Positions 33,101 through 45,400 of a stretch of DNA of 64,000 bases are shown here, in pieces. This stretch comes from Hyaloperonospora brassicae (lineage: Eukaryota; Oomycota; Peronosporomycetes; Peronosporales; Peronosporaceae). Location: positions 372,001 to 436,000 of the forward strand of contig CANTFL010001484.1 in assembly GCA_947650285.1 (NCBI GenBank), given 5' to 3'. A program made the translations under genes and the position numbers. Numbering within the stretch: position 1 is the first letter of the stretch; the number at the start of each line of letters is the position of its first letter. A model generated the notes under the pieces. The model made no database searches. It saw only the letters and a list, made by a program, of their open reading frames with translations, and was not told the DNA's origin.

Positions 33101-34373
33101 CAAGACTAATATTGCCATCGATCTGGCCAGTCAATCCATTGACAAGTGTATATAGTGTATTATTACTATTATCACTTCGTGACTTCTTAGACGTTGGGCG
33201 CTTCACAGTTGCCACCTTACGCTGGAATCGTTTCCTCACAGAAACTGTACGCCTCCTAGAGGCCGGGACAGTCGGGTCCCCGTGGTTGCTATTTGTCTTA
33301 GCACGCTCTAGACGAGAGCTAATGTCTTAAACGACATCTGGTGAAGTGTCACGTAACTCAAACACTTCACCCAGTGGATTTACACGTACCACTTCACGTA
33401 CAGCATTCGGGCCTATCCCTGAACGCTCTGGCTTCTCGCCATCAATGTCATTACCGACATTCAGTGAGGTGCCAACACGGCCTCACTCTGTGTAATTTCA
33501 CGTGCCACCGCACTGACATCATAGGAATTACTTCCTGTATGTCCCACCCGTAGGCCAACCATGCTTGACGCATGCAGTGACTCATTATCACAACGAGTAT
33601 CACTCAACGGAGTACAACTCTCTTCAAACACATTAGAAGAGCTCCGCTCCATATTCATGTCATAGACATTCGAGCTAGTTAGCTCCGACAAACCGATGTC
33701 CAGCACATTGACATTTTTCGCCAATGACTCGCGCCAATAGTGCTTTTGCTGCCTAGCAAAGGTGGGTTCATGACTCTCCAAAACTCCACTAGGAAATTGT
33801 GCGTTGCGCCTAAGGTCTTAAACCTGCAATCGATTTATGGTTCATGGCGTTTAAGCCATGCCATGCCTAGGATGAGATCATATCTCGAATCCAAGTCAAG
33901 TACGAAACAGCGTTCTATGCTATCAAAGTCTAAAACTCCACACCCAAGTTCAACGGAACTTTAGACACAGTAACGCGACTACCCGTCGCTAACCGAACAG
34001 TGATGGAATCACCATCGTGCGCTTTGAGCGCCTCAGCGTTATGCTGACTCCCCTTAAGGGAACGGCGTCTAGCTTAGTTGCATGACGCCCCAGAAACGAT
34101 TAATATCGACCAGTGCTTCCCAAAGCCTTTAACTATCGCCTCAGCGACTAGCAAGCCAGGCTTGTATCCACGCTCTGTGCTTGCTGGCACGGAGCTCTGT
34201 GGGGCTAAGACCTGTGTTGCTCTACCTCGTAGAGAAGTGACAGAACTCAGTTCTACCCCAGTAGGGCGCACCGCGCCTACTGGGTGTCGACGTTTCCCCG
34301 TTCCATACCAAGTTTCTGGTTGAGGCTGGGGTTTTGACCCGTAGGAGTCGGTCGTTGCTTCCGCAAAGGACAA
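30105..34373 (-). pseudogene. gypsy-1 pol: protease, RT, RNase H, integrase
   Basis: Minus strand order: retroviral-type protease remnant (about 34090, LIVSGASCN then stop, the catalytic Asp of D-S-G replaced by Val), a heavily mutated linker, RT (33239-32067) with palm motif YFDDIFVHS, RNase H (31919-31275, VCDASDFAIGSALL), integrase HHCC (31238 onward) and DDE core (DHPQTDGQTERVNR near 30740), and a C-terminal chromo-like tail (RPRFIGPFTVIAKKG). In-frame stops occur at about 32490 and 32064, with frameshifts around 31920, 31240, 30775 and 30500. Inactive. Confidence 0.92.
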
Positions 34374-35311
34374 GTGGGACGCAAATGTTTAGTGCTTCCG
34401 CACATGTAACAGCGTCTCACCTCCTGTCGTTGCTCGGCAACATGAAGCTCATATTCACCTTCATCTTCAGCATTGTTAAGATCCATCGGTTCGGGATTAC
34501 AGTAAGCTGAGCTGTTTGCTGAGGTTGCCCTCGCAAAGCTTGGGTTGTACCCATTCCAACCAAGTCTTGCTGACTTAAAGTTATGCTCAGCATTCTGAGC
34601 GATGCTCAAAGCCTCTTTAAAAGTAGAGGGATGAACTCGAAAGACCTCGGTCCTGGCAATGCCAGTGCGAAGACCTTCCTTGAAGTCTGTCACGTAGACG
34701 GTCTCAGGGAGAGGGTCAGACTGCATAGCAGCCATCAGAGTTCTCAACTCCTGGACATAGTCCGCTAACTCGTTCTTACCCTGACGGGTAGACAAGAAGC
34801 GTGAGCGCACGCGATATGCCTGGTTAGGCGGCGAGAAAACTCGCAAAAGGTCCAACTTGAGCGAATACCACGTGGGAAACGCCAAGTTGACCGACGTGCC
34901 ACACGTCAAAGCCCACTCTCTCGCTCTTCAATCGAGCTTAGAGATAGCCAACGAGACCCGCTGGTTCTCAAGTGAGATGAGACCAGAGTCCATGGCCATC
35001 TCAATCTCACGGATCCAGAGGGTAAGGTTTTCCCCCTCCTTCCCGGAGTAACATTTAACGTCCACCCGAAGGGAACGAGGCTTAGCCTCTTCTGGTGGCA
35101 TAGCTACATAGCGTGTCGGCATAGCCGACGCTACTTGGTTTTGAACCTGGCCCAACAGGGCCGTTTCATACTGCATGAAGGTCTCGACCCGTGCGTTGAG
35201 CACCTCGGGACCTTGTGCAGCGAGAAACTCCACGTACTCAGGGCCTACGGCCGCGGTCAGCTTATCAAGCGCGACCTTTTGGGCCTCAGAGAGATGTGTG
35301 GATTGCTCCAT
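34277..35311 (-). pseudogene. gypsy-1 gag
   Basis: Starts MEQSTHLSEAQKVALDKL and runs as one frame with a single TGA at 34928. The capsid-like core (LADYVQELRTLMAAM) is followed by a CCHC-like knuckle (CYMCGSTKHLRPTC) near 34400. The stop at 34277 precedes the protease frame. Confidence 0.88.
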
Positions 35312-35351
35312 CCTCACAGAGGATCAGTCGTTACCGACTCAGGCGTAGATT

Positions 35352-35368
35352 GACTACAAGTGCTGCCA
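35352..35368 (-). other. gypsy-1 primer-binding site
   Basis: TGGCAGCACTTGTAGTC on the minus strand, 2 nt after the 5' LTR. The TGG start complements the CCA end of a tRNA. It is nearly the same as the gypsy-2 site, so both probably use the same tRNA. Confidence 0.7.
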
Positions 35369-35370
35369 AG

Positions 35371-35843
35371 TGTAGCGGAGCTACACAGCTCCTTAAGTCA
35401 GAGGAAGACTTAACGCTCTTACGAGAAACTTTGGTTCTACGAACTCGACTCAGAGAGTCAACAAGCTCAGAGAGCTTACGGTCCCTGTTCCAGGGGGACC
35501 AAACGATTCAAGAGAATCACAGCACAGAGTGCTCAAGAGCAGCTACCTTTACAGGCGTTGCTAGCTCTTCCGATCAAGACGCCTCGCAAGGCACGTGTCT
35601 TATGTTGATCAAAAGGGGAACTGAATTTTTATTTCTTTAATTAACCTAAAAGAACACCTTAGAACAACGTATTTAACCTGCCCAAAATAACCTCTTAAAA
35701 GATCTCGCAATCAATTGATGACAGACATCGGTCTTCAACAATTGATACACTCACTGTGTTCTAAAATTACTTTATAGGGTACCCCCTCTCTTGTGTGCAC
35801 CACACCTATCGTCGACTACCAGCCGACATGTAACCCCGTCACA
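35371..35843 (-). repeat. gypsy-1 5' LTR, hairpin-rich
   Basis: 473 bp, the same length as the 3' LTR and differing at few positions. It has the same row of short inverted repeats. This similarity suggests a more recent insertion than the stop-ridden pol would imply. Confidence 0.95.
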
Positions 35844-38161
35844 AAAGTAGTCCACCCTGTATATACTTTACTTTGATGTTCTACATCTTGTACAAGCGTG
35901 CAGCCGACAAAATTGACGTCTGACATTTGAAGCTTGCGACGCTGATAGACTAGAAATGCATTGTCTGCAAAAAGGAGATGATCATAATCCACCGAGGTGA
36001 GCCCGTGCCATGTCATTGACTCCAGTATTAAGTTAATATAAATATTGTTATAATTTATAAAGCATTTTGTTTATCTACCTCATTGTGCAAACATTGCAAT
36101 GACATCGACCGTGGAGTAATTTTTAGCATTGTTCCACTCATTACAGTAAAGCCTTCGTGATCTATTAGTTTCTGATTTATTAATTTCCTTTACTTAATTA
36201 ACATTTCGAGTCCCATGTTAAAATCAGGCCAAATACAAAAAGACCCTTAGTTTTTATTATTATAGTTAAATAAATTTTTGCCGTACAAATATGAAACTAC
36301 TGCGGAGAGACCACTACAAAAAATTGTCTAAAGTTTGTTACTAAATGAATTTTTGCTGAAACTTTCACACCTAGTCCTGCATCTTCTGAATCATCCCTGA
36401 AAACTTCCCTCCAGTCTTCTACTGCAATCATTTTGAGCTCTGATAGCATCGATGCAGCATTTTGAAGAGGGACGGGCGGTGCGACCATGCCAAACCACTA
36501 AAGATACAAGCTCATGTGATATAATCATGCCGAGGCGCTTTTATCACAACATGTATCACCTTTCAAGTAGATTCTAGGGTATTTCGTAAGATGTGATACA
36601 AAAACGAAAATTTTGCAAGATGTGATACAAGGTATATTATACAAGAACTAAATTTAAATTACAACGATCGAAATGAAAGCTATCTTAAATGTAAGCAGTG
36701 TGGTACATCGGGACACAACAAGGCTACATGCCGCTGATGTTGACGTTAAATTACCAAGATGTTATATCGTAACGCTATGTTATGGTCTAACATGAATGTA
36801 CTAAAATTCATACTTACAGATACCCCATACTTTTCATTTATTACAGCAGTTTAAAGGCACCGAGCAGAAGTAAATGCGGCAACAGCTTTTCAATAAACGG
36901 CACAAGCAATCGCGGCGAATACGCCTGATGAATTTCACGGTCGTAAAAGAACTGGTCAAACTTTATCCGAACGAGTCACAAGTCCTTCATATTGGCATTC
37001 CACAGACTTTCTTGCGTAAGAACGAGTACGCCGGCGACATGTGCACGTTCGTATGTTTTCTGAGCTTATCGACGCGAATATCACACGCTAAACGCGACAA
37101 AAACTCGTCATATTCCTTGCGCCACATTGGAATATGCCCACGGCGACGTCGGGGCCTTCAAAGGTGTCACTTGAAACCATAGAAAGCGTCTATTGGTTGA
37201 TCGATCGACTCGTCCAAATTGGTCCACTTGTCCTCTTGTTCGCTGCCAATACAATGCTGAGTGACCCCGCGCAAGGACTCAGAATAAGTATTATACTTTC
37301 AAGATGCCGGCTTCGAAGTCGGTGATGAGAGTTTGAATGAGAGATTCGGGTTAAGCGACACTTCAGCTGCCACACATTTAACGGTCGTGCGAGGTGAAAG
37401 CCTCCGCCCGCTGCTAGGGCTTTGCCATACGTCAATTCTAACCCGCTAATGCGATCGTAGTATATTTTTAGCAGTAAGCGCCTCCCCGTCTTCACATGAG
37501 GAAATATTATAAGGTTTGTATAGGGAACGGTTTCCATAGAAACGCAGTTCCATTGTTTTACTTTGCTAATCGTGTTCGTTTGGTAGACCCACCTTTCTCT
37601 GCGCGTATAATGTAAGTGAGGTCGCGAGACACCTGCTGTAATCAATAAAGGTTGCTTGTGCTGTGTAAGTACAGTGTTCGGTGCTCCGTTACATATAGCT
37701 TGAAAACGGTAACATCATTATGTATATTGCCGAAAAATGGCGTCCTTTGCGGCTATAACTACGATAATGGGGGGTAGGTTTTTGTACATATAATTTGCTA
37801 AGGTCTCGATCTCGTCCACGCTAATGATGATGCTGACAATTCTTATCAAATATTAGTAAACTCACGTTCGCTGTAATTCTCCAACATGTTGCACAAGAAA
37901 TACCTCACATGCCCTTGCTGAATCTCATCGCCACATATATTGAATCGTAGTTGAAATAAAACAACAGGATACGCTTATTTTGCTCTTTGTATAAAGAAAG
38001 AAGATTTTCGAAACGCAGCTCGGAGCATGTACGCTGTACGCCATGTGAACAGCATTGTACCTTGCGAACACACATTACTTGTATCTGAATGCGAGCAGAT
38101 CAGGTCATACTCACTTTCGGATCACCAAAGTCGATGTTGAAAGCTCTATCGTCAAAAAAGT
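35844..38161. other. Region between gypsy-1 and copia-3; AT-rich, one zinc-knuckle remnant
   Basis: No intact gene. 36000-36300 is very AT-rich. A CCHC remnant sits at 36657-36737. A sequence ending tgctccgttaca at 37693 resembles the ends of the gypsy LTRs here and could mark an old LTR on the minus strand, but no partner or start was found. Other frames of 60-150 codons show no domain. Confidence 0.5.
36657..36737 (+). pseudogene. Zinc-knuckle (CCHC) remnant
   Basis: NYNDRNESYLKCKQCGTSGH then NKATCR and a stop, fitting C-x2-C-x4-H-x4-C. Such a knuckle ends many MULE-type transposases and Gag proteins. The sequence upstream is too decayed to say which. Confidence 0.4.
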
Positions 38162-38521
38162 TGTGTTGCTACTGTTAGAGCGTAGTAGTGCACTTGGTGC
38201 GAAGTAGGTGGAAGTAAAAATGAAATATATTGAGTGTTTAGCATGACCTTCCTCAACATTACGATATGTATGACCAGACAAAACGAAACTGCAACTTGAC
38301 TACAACAAGTCACATATGACGTCCGTCTCTCGCAGTCCCATGTGTCAACCTGTCACATGGAGACCGTCTCTCGCGGTTCCATGTGTCACCCTGTCACATG
38401 GCGACCGTCTCTCGTGGTCCCATGTGTCACCCTGTCACATGGCGACCAGCCAATCAGGTGACACCGTACCATGGTATAGTACTTGAACCTAGAAACCTGT
38501 CAAATACGATAGTTTCTTACA
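38162..38521 (-). repeat. copia-3 3' LTR with three 41-bp repeats
   Basis: 360 bp, TGTAAGAAAC...ACACA on the element strand. It is longer than the other LTR by exactly one 41-bp unit. The last pol codons and stop (38489) lie inside it. Confidence 0.9.
38323..38445. repeat. 3 x 41-bp tandem repeat in the copia-3 LTR
   Basis: Units begin ccgtctctcg at 38323, 38364 and 38405. Each contains the hairpin ccatgtg...cacatgg. Confidence 0.95.
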
Positions 38522-40338
38522 CTCCTCCTCGGTGTAAGCCTGTGTGGCCTTCAACTTGAGCATGGCTCTCACCTCTTCCATCCTGGGTGCCAGCAACGAC
38601 TTCGTCAGTATGTCGGCCACCATGTCCTCTGACCGCTCGAATCGAGGCACCACAGTCCCTTCCTGGGTGTGATGACAAATGAACTTGAAACGTATGTCTA
38701 CGTGCTTGACGCACGAGGTACTTTTCTCTGATTCGAGCTGTTTGGTCGCCGCTTGATTGTCTATCCACATCGGCATCGGCTCAACCACTTGTAGCTTCAG
38801 CTCGCATTGCAGTTCCTTCGTGTCAAGCAACTCCCGGCCAGCTTGTGAGGCAGAGATAAGCTCGGCTTCCATCGTGCTCAACAATACGCCTGATTGCTTC
38901 TTGCACAACCACAGAATCACAGCACCATTTACAGTCAGTACACATCCCGAGATTGACTTACGACCGGCCATATTCGCAGCGAAGTCAGCGTCGCTCCAGC
39001 ATTCGACACAAATATCTTCTGTTGTAAGCTCATCACCGTCCAAGTGCAGCTTTAAATTCTTGGACATCTTTAGATATCGCAAGATGCGCTTCGCGGTTCT
39101 CCAATCTCGGAGAGTCGGCTTGTGCGTTCTCCTTGTCGCCTTGTGCACGTCAAAGCAGATGTCTGGACGCGTGCATCTCGCTATCCATAGCAGACTACCC
39201 ACCAGTGACTGAATCGACTTCATACTCGGGTCGCCTTTCGCTTCTCGTGCTGGTAAGTACGCAGCGTCGTCTTTGGCGTCCATGTTGCACTCGTCTCCGA
39301 TAGGTGTGCGTACCCCGTTCGACGACTCCGTACCGAAGTCTCTCAACAGCAAATCGAATGTCGGTTCTTGGTTCAGGACGTAGCCACTTGAACCGTCAAG
39401 TTCAATCCGTAGTCCAAGAAATTTGTTCACAATTCCCAGATACTTGATGGATCGAGAGGTTATGTCCTTGAAAAACTCGTCGACAGCACTTTGTCTAGTG
39501 CCTGTGACCAACAGGTCGTCCACGTAAACACCAACCACCGTGCATATCTTGCCCTTGTACGTGAAAATACAAGCACATGTCCGTGTTACATTGCTGATAC
39601 CCACTTTCTCGTAGCTTGGAGTCAAGTAATTTGCTCCATAGTCGTCCAGCTTGTTTAAGTCCGTACAGCGATTTCTTCAGCAACAATGCTAGGTCGTTTG
39701 GGGTCTATACATTCAGGTCCTTCATCTCTTTTTCCTTCACTGGCATCCCCTTTGGCACCTTCATGTAAATGTCCAGGTGCTACTCCTTTTCAGCCTTGAC
39801 GTACGCATTCGGTACATCACCATGACGAGCTGGCACGTTCCAGCGTCTCGAGAGTACCAGGATCATATTTACCGTGCCCAGATCCATGACCGCTGCGAAC
39901 GTGAGAGTATAGTCTACTCCGAACACTTGTTCGTTCCCGCAGACGACCAGGCGAGCCTTGTATCGCCTGATGTCCCCGTTTGCTTCAGTCTTCGTCTTGT
40001 AGACCTACTTGTTGTGCAGAACATGTGCACCCTTAGGCGGCACTACAACCGTCCAAACATCGTTTGACTTCAAAGCATCCAGCTCTTCGTTCATAGCGAC
40101 TTGCCACTGTTCGCGGTGGTTACTATTGATGGCTTCGCCATAGTGCTTCGGGTCTTGTAAATGACCGCATTTACGACGTCGTGCCGGTCAACAGGTTGTT
40201 CGGTTGAGGTTTCTTTAATCTCTCGCTTGCTCGTGGACCTTGTACGATGTTGATCCCTCGTCCAAACCGACCGTCGTCCTTTGTGACTCTTCGCAAGTCG
40301 TTTCTTGACGTTTCGTTGTCGTGTCGTGTCCGTCCGAC
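38489..40338 (-). pseudogene. copia-3 pol 3' part: reverse transcriptase and RNase H
   Basis: It resumes the pol frame directly after the gypsy-2 insertion (RTDTTRQRNVKKRLAK). It contains RT with LKKSLYGLKQAGRLWSKLLD and the palm motif VYVDDLLVTG, then RNase H (CWSDADFAANMAGRKS, KHVDIRFKFICHH), ending SYLTGF inside the 3' LTR. A frameshift near 40090, in-frame TAG codons near 40000 and 39780, and a frameshift near 39620 make it inactive. Confidence 0.9.
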
Positions 40339-40729
40339 TGTAACGGGGCACACCCTTGCGTGAACTTAACGCAAGGGTATCGGTGCCCCGACAGGGGTAC
40401 ACAAGGCAAGCGAGGAAGCGTACGTAAGGTAAAAGCAGAACTCTTGTATTAATATAATTAAGTCTTTTAACTACTGTCTCTTTGTTTGACTTAACTTAAT
40501 TATGCTAATATAACTGAGTGTATGGTGACGTCTCGTCACCACTCATTGCGCGCGTCTTGCGGCTATTGGTGGGTTGATATCATCAAGATATCAACCAATG
40601 AACAGACCCTTTGGTCGACCCTTCAATATCACCACTTCGGTGATATTGTTTAAAGAATATTCAACTTCATATTCTTTAGTGTCACTTTTCTTAAAGTGAC
40701 AATTCCATGTAACGGGCTGCCCCGTTACA
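40339..40729 (-). repeat. gypsy-2 3' LTR, hairpin-rich
   Basis: Contains successive hairpins: ggttgatatc/gatatcaacc (40572-40596), atatcac/gtgatat, aagaatat/atattctt, gtcactt/aagtgac, and gtaacggg/cccgttac at the edge. It differs from the other LTR at a noticeable number of sites, mostly in the outer 100 bp. Confidence 0.94.
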
Positions 40730-40863
40730 TCACCCCCCCCTTAACTGATAGTCACCGTGTGACTATTGAAAATAATACCGGCCATCCGTTGGTCACCATT
40801 GGGACAGGGAGCATTTGTTAGGTCAGTTCTGTTCATAACTCGACCTGACCTCGCATAGTTAAC

Positions 40864-42467
40864 ATGTCTATGCGGGGTGACTCAAGGCACACAGAGTATG
40901 TGCCTGTGCCAGCTTCTGCGGCAGACGATTCGTCGTCTGCTCCTCGTTCTTCGCCTGCAGCAAGAGGTGCTACAGGTGCACGCGGTAGAGCACCGCGTGC
41001 GCATGATGACCCCGATATTGAGGTCATCTACTTTGGCGAGTCAGACGTGTCTGACTCGGGCAATGCTGCAGAGGCGTCTTGCTCACCGGCGACGCCTCAG
41101 TGTTCACCAAGGCCACTGCCGAACGAACGGACTCGTGAGTTGCAACACAGTCTGTTCGGCAGTGACGACAAATCTGATGATGAGTATGTTTGCTCATCAC
41201 CGAAATCAGCTCGTGCTCCTTCGCACGAGCGACTTGACGATGGTGCAACCCATCGTCATACTGACAACCGTGGTACCAACAAAGGTACCACCGTGAAGCG
41301 TGATGAGCTGAAGCCGTGGCGTTTGCCCGAATGGCTCATCAATGGCTTGTCTCGTGAGACAAGCCATACCATCGAATACCCTTATTCGGTGCGACTGAGC
41401 TTCACGGCTTGACTCCCAGCGCGAGCAACTTTCGCGCTGAAGAAGACTTTTATCTCGATGTATTCCTTATACATCGATGGTACAACAGCAACCAAAACCG
41501 TGACAAAGCCTCGATTTTGGCTGCGTGGAACGCGTTCGTCCAAAACGTAAAGAATTTTGGACGAGAAGGGTGGCTCAAGAAACTTGAGGCGACACGCCTC
41601 AGGTCCGAAAAGCGAACGCCAACCGGTGCCATATACCGGTTGCACTGTTTGTCATGTGAGGCAGGCATTCCTTGCCTCACATGGGGAGACCCTTGTGCGA
41701 GTTGTGTTGACAACTCGCAGCGTGCACATAGGGACGTGTATTCCCTAAGTTCGCCCTGGGGAAGGGAACACATCTCGGAGGAGATGCGTGACGCGATTGC
41801 AAACTTGCAATCCGTCTACAAGCGCCTAGGGCGCGTGTTTACAGATGGGCCACAGAGCTAATCGAATGGGTCTCGTCATACTGGCGGACGAGACCTTCAA
41901 CATCCATCAACAGCTGAGAGAGGGGCTCCCAGCTGTTCCAAGAGGGTGGATTCCCTCGTCACTGGACGAGGTAGCTCGTCCTTGATCCTGAATCGTCACG
42001 GTGATTCAAGATACGCTCCACTAGAAAGCGTTGACCACCGTGAGCATCCACCAAAGGATGTGGTGGAGGAGGAAAGACCTCCTCCAGAGCCCCAGGCCCA
42101 CCATCTCGACCCTTACGAGATGGATCGCGCAATCGATGAATTGCGCGATGACTTAAGGCACGAGAGCGACCGGCGCTACGCTTTGACTGATACCGTGCGG
42201 AAGAGCCGCAAGGATCACGAGGTTGATCGGGCGAGGGATCGCGCCGATTATGCCACGGCGCAGCTTCATGTCTAGCGGGATGTCCGCTCCCTATTCGGCG
42301 AGCTGGCGACAGCTCGCGGGGAGATATCTCGGTTGAATACCGAGGTATCATATCTGCGCGATCAGACGGATCGTCTGGAGCGCGAACGCAAGAACCTGAT
42401 GGATGTTCTTGAACGTGGGGGCTATCTTCATCGGAAGAAGAAGGCTCGTACTGAAAGTACGACCTAA
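40864..42467 (+). pseudogene. Antisense accessory ORF of gypsy-2, broken
   Basis: Opposite strand to gag-pol, starting 135 bp inside the 3' LTR. Part A (40864-41412) is Ser/Pro/acidic. A 4-base overlap or frameshift at 41409-41412 leads to part B (41409-41861: EEDFYLDVFLIHRWYNSNQN and a CxxC...CxxC cluster around CLSCEAGIPCLTWGDPCASC). Part C follows in the same frame after a TAA (41859-41861) and a TAG (42273-42275), ending in a predicted coiled coil (ARGEISRLNTEVSYLRDQTD) with TAA at 42465-42467. The total is about 530 codons. Architecture and position match the gypsy-1 antisense ORF, though I see no clear sequence homology. Function unknown. Confidence 0.6.
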
Positions 42468-45400
42468 GCCTCCACACGTAAAACGTAGGATGCGTGCGCA
42501 TCTTACGTGGCAATTCGAGTGTGTATGCATTGCCCTTGCATGCAACACACAAAAGGGACCAATATATTTCGGCAGTAGTTTACTACTGCCGACACTAGTG
42601 ACTGCATGTCCAGGTAAGATAACCGTAGACAGTAGTACTAGGTCGTTAACTTTAAATGAAAGAACATTTTCTCTTCCATTCTTGTCTGCGTTCCGTTTCT
42701 GACGGTCCACCGCATTTGCGAAGGAGTCTTGAACGAAATGGACAACCGCCTCTCGAGTCAGCAGGAAGTTCTCTACTGACTCTTTGTTTTGTCTTTCAGT
42801 GCGCTTCGTGCGCACTGCTAAGAGATTGCTCTCTTCTTCAGCGAGGTTGTCTTCTTCCTCGCTGGCGTAATCGTTGACGATGCTGAATATACCAGCATCG
42901 TCATCATCATCCGAATCAATAATAGCGTTGTCGCTATTATTGCGGTGGTGTGCTTCATCGATGTCGACATTGTAGACATCGGCATCATACGTGACGACGT
43001 TAGCGTCGACACGTGATGAGCAAGAGCCAAAACGGTTTTTGCTCGAGCGAGTCCCTCCCCCTTATCCAAGAGTTACACTATAGAAGGCGGGCATACGTGG
43101 ATGGCTTAAGCCATTCACGTAAAACGAGTGGACATATCCTCGAAGGATCTCTTCGAGGACACGGTTCGCACGTTCCGTCTGACCATCTGTTTCGGGATGG
43201 TCAAAAGTAGACATCTTCAATCGTGTTCCAAGAGAAAGGAACACGGTTTGCCAAAATGCTGCCGTGATTCGAGGGTCACGGTCGGATACGAGTTCACGGG
43301 GTAACCCGTGGAATCGGAAGATCTTGTCAAGAAAGACACGAGCACAACCTTGAGCCTTGATCGACTCAGGGACAGCAGCAATATGGACCATCTTGCTGAA
43401 CCGGTCAACAAACACAAGAATACCATTATTTTTGTGAATGTCTTCGGGAAAACCGAAGACGAAGTCCATTGAAACGGACTGCCAACACTCTGCCGGGACA
43501 GGCAGAGGTTGCAATGGTGCACGGGATAAAGGACTAGGCTTCACCCGTTGACAAACCTCGCAAGCAAGCATGTACTTGCGGACAAACTGATACTGGCGTG
43601 GCCAGTAAAAGTCACGACTTACCGTGAGATAAGTCTTTTCTATACCACGATGCCCGCCTGTTGGGGCATCGTGACACTCATACATGATGCGTAAACGCAA
43701 ATCATGATGAGCGGGTACGACGACACGAGGCGTGTCGTCGGCAACAGCTGTATAGTAAAACAGTCCGTTGCGTGTACTGTACCGATCCGATAAGGATCGG
43801 TACAAAGCTGGTAAATCCCTCATGGAATTACTAAATGAATTCACCAGATAATCCATCAATCGCAGAAGATCTTTATCTTCCGCGTATGCCTTTCGTACGT
43901 CGTCAAGTAAACTTGACGACGGGACACTGACTGACAGTGTCGCAACAGTGGGCTTATCCTCACTGTTGATTTGTGCGTCCGGCTCGAAATCGGGCCGGCG
44001 CAAAAGTGCATCAGCGACGACATTGAGTCGTCCTGGTTTATACTCCACGGAGAAGTTATACTCCGCGAAGAAAGACAGCCACCTCGCCATTCTTTGCGAG
44101 AGGTGTGGGCTGTTTACGGCCGTGCGTAATGACGCATGGTCCGTGTAGACAACAAACGGTCTATCTCCCAAGAGATAGACGCGAAACTTAGCCAGTGCGT
44201 ATTTCATGGCAAGGAGTTCCTTGTCATGCACTGGGTAATTACGCTCAGCTACTTGCAGCTGACGCGACTGATAACAGATGACGCGCTCCGCGCCATCTGC
44301 ATCGAACTGCATTAACGCACAGCCGATTGCAAAATCGCTGGCGTCACAGACCACATGAAATGGTCTGTCCTGGTCGGCAATCGGCAAGATCGGCGATTGC
44401 ATCAAGCTTTGCTTGATACCCTCAAAGGAACGCTGGCACTCAGCGATCCATGACCACTTGACATTTTTCTTGAGCAAGCAAGAAAGATGAACAGTCATCT
44501 CGGCGTAGTTGCGCGAGTACTTGTGCAAGTACGCCGCTAGACCAAGAAACTTCCTAAGTGCCTTGACATCGACTGGCACTGTCCAGTCGGTGATCGCCTT
44601 GATCTTTTCTGGATCAGGGCGTACGCCGTGTTTACCCACGATGCACCCAAGAAGTGGTATTTCGCTAGCCGCGAATATACACTTCTTGAGATTGGCGTAC
44701 AACTTATGCTTGCGCATAAGTTGAAGGACTTGACGAACGTGAGTTCTGTGAAATTCAACGTCCGTCTTTCCGTTCATAGCCCGGCTATGGACGGACACAT
44801 CGTCGAAGTAACTCGGTGCGAAGTCTTGCACCGGTCTCAACAGATTTGTTACACATCTGTTGAATGTTGCAGGGGCATTACTCAGCCCCTGTGGCATCAC
44901 TAGCCACTCCCACAGCATCCCGCTGGGGGTACTCACTGCCGTGAATGGGATGTCCCGTTCACGCATGAGGATCTGATGGAATCCATCCATCAGATCCATG
45001 AACGAAAAGATGATACTCTTCGACATACCATCTATGATTACGTCCTTCCTCGGTATCGGCGTCTGAGCCGGTACCGTTGCAGCATTCAATTTGTTGAATG
45101 CGTGCACTATCCGCCATTCTCCTGTGGCCTTTCGCACACAGAAGGTCGGAGAGATGCGAGGGGATGTTGATTCCCTCACATGGCCCGCTGCTTAGCGATC
45201 GGAAAAGAACTTGTCGATCGCTAGTACTTGTTCACGAGGCAGTGGCCACTCCTTTATGACACAGTACTTCGAGCCCGGTTTGAGCTCGATCTCGTGTCGA
45301 GTGCCTTTGTCCTTCGGCAACTCGCAAGGTACGGATTCAGGGAACACGTCCCTGAATTCGATCAAATCCTTATACAAAGGATTTGCCTGAAGTGACTCCC

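Larger units (their letters stand above)
28258..35843 (-). mobile_element. Ty3/gypsy LTR retrotransposon gypsy-1 with an antisense ORF
   Basis: Two 473-bp LTRs (28258-28730 and 35371-35843), both TG...CA on the element strand. The minus strand carries gag, protease, RT, RNase H and integrase in gypsy order, with many stops. The primer-binding site follows the 5' LTR at 35352-35368 (TGGCAGCACTTGTAGTC). The polypurine tract precedes the 3' LTR at 28731-28746 (minus strand GGTGGGGGAGGG). Flanks AAAGG and AAAGT are a one-mismatch target duplication. Between the integrase end and the 3' LTR an intact 433-codon frame runs on the opposite strand. Confidence 0.95.

Noticed and set aside
37190..37693. 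Possible solo LTR ending tgctccgttaca
   Set aside because: Only the terminal motif resembles the gypsy LTRs; no hairpin ladder, start or target duplication was found.
38323..38445. Three regularly spaced 41-bp repeats considered as a CRISPR-like array
   Set aside because: There are no unique spacers; the units are directly tandem inside an LTR of a eukaryotic retrotransposon.
41959..42552. 197-codon minus-strand frame near the gypsy-2 integrase tail
   Set aside because: It overlaps the antisense ORF, whose coiled coil explains the charged composition. The first residues belong to the pol tail, the rest looks like a shadow.
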